Source: Bacteroidota bacterium (lineage in GTDB: Bacteria > Bacteroidota > Bacteroidia > Sphingobacteriales > Sphingobacteriaceae). Taken from it: a stretch of 5,499 nucleotides of DNA. Positions within the stretch are counted from its first letter, which is position 1; every line of letters begins with the position of its first letter. The stretch covers positions 7,245-12,743 of the forward strand of contig JABDEQ010000070.1 of NCBI GenBank assembly GCA_013286985.1, given 5' to 3'. The position numbers were made by a program, and so were the translations under genes. Below, in pieces: positions 5,419 through 5,499 of the stretch. The notes beneath the pieces were generated by a model. The model saw only the letters and a list, made by a program, of their open reading frames with translations. It was not told the DNA's origin and did no database searches.

Positions 5419-5499
5419 AGATAAAGTTCGTCTTCAATGATAGCACTTTTTAAGATATACTCAATAGTTTTTTCACAATAACGAGATTTAATTCCGTAT

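Overview
The window looks like an accessory, patched-together stretch of a Bacteroidota chromosome, perhaps a Sphingobacteriaceae or Mucilaginibacter-like organism. This lineage call is an inference from the gene families present (GH92 glycosidase, large TlpA-type thioredoxin with a lipoprotein-like signal) and from the lack of Shine-Dalgarno sites at the starts. No ribosomal or marker gene is present to confirm it.

Layout. (1) Positions 1-1339, plus strand: the C-terminal part of a GH92 alpha-mannosidase, cut by the left window edge, followed by a strong hairpin terminator at 1395-1427. (2) Positions 1428-1906: a tRNA-3'-end-like scrap directly after the terminator, an orphan open frame (1489-1773), a GC-rich hairpin carrying a second tRNA-like scrap (1775-1799), and one arm of a long inverted repeat (1882-1904). 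(3) Positions 1907-2308, minus strand: a frameshifted, truncated remnant of a PD-(D/E)xK nuclease-like gene that I read as HamA (DUF1837), the nuclease component of Hachiman anti-phage systems. (4) Positions 2446-3912, minus strand: an intact TlpA-like thioredoxin-fold protein with a WCGPC active site. (5) Positions 3913-4551: no convincing gene but dense structure. It holds a near-perfect palindrome, the second arm of the inverted repeat, a diverged tandem copy of the palindrome unit, a cluster of TGTCCC boxes at near-helical spacing, a very strong bidirectional terminator, and a third tRNA-like scrap. (6) Positions 4552-5418, minus strand: an AT-rich membrane acyltransferase (acyltransferase-3/OafA type) whose C-terminus appears to be lost.

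The genes do not form an obvious pathway. The likeliest reading is a core or polysaccharide-utilisation gene (GH92) next to a region that received and lost DNA repeatedly: a decayed defence gene, a surface-polysaccharide acyltransferase of foreign composition, and repeats and tRNA 3'-end scraps that may mark old insertion boundaries. I see no intact undescribed system. The most interesting parts are the decayed Hachiman gene, the inverted repeat (22 of 23 positions identical) that bounds it together with the TlpA gene, and the repeat/TGTCCC block upstream of the TlpA gene.
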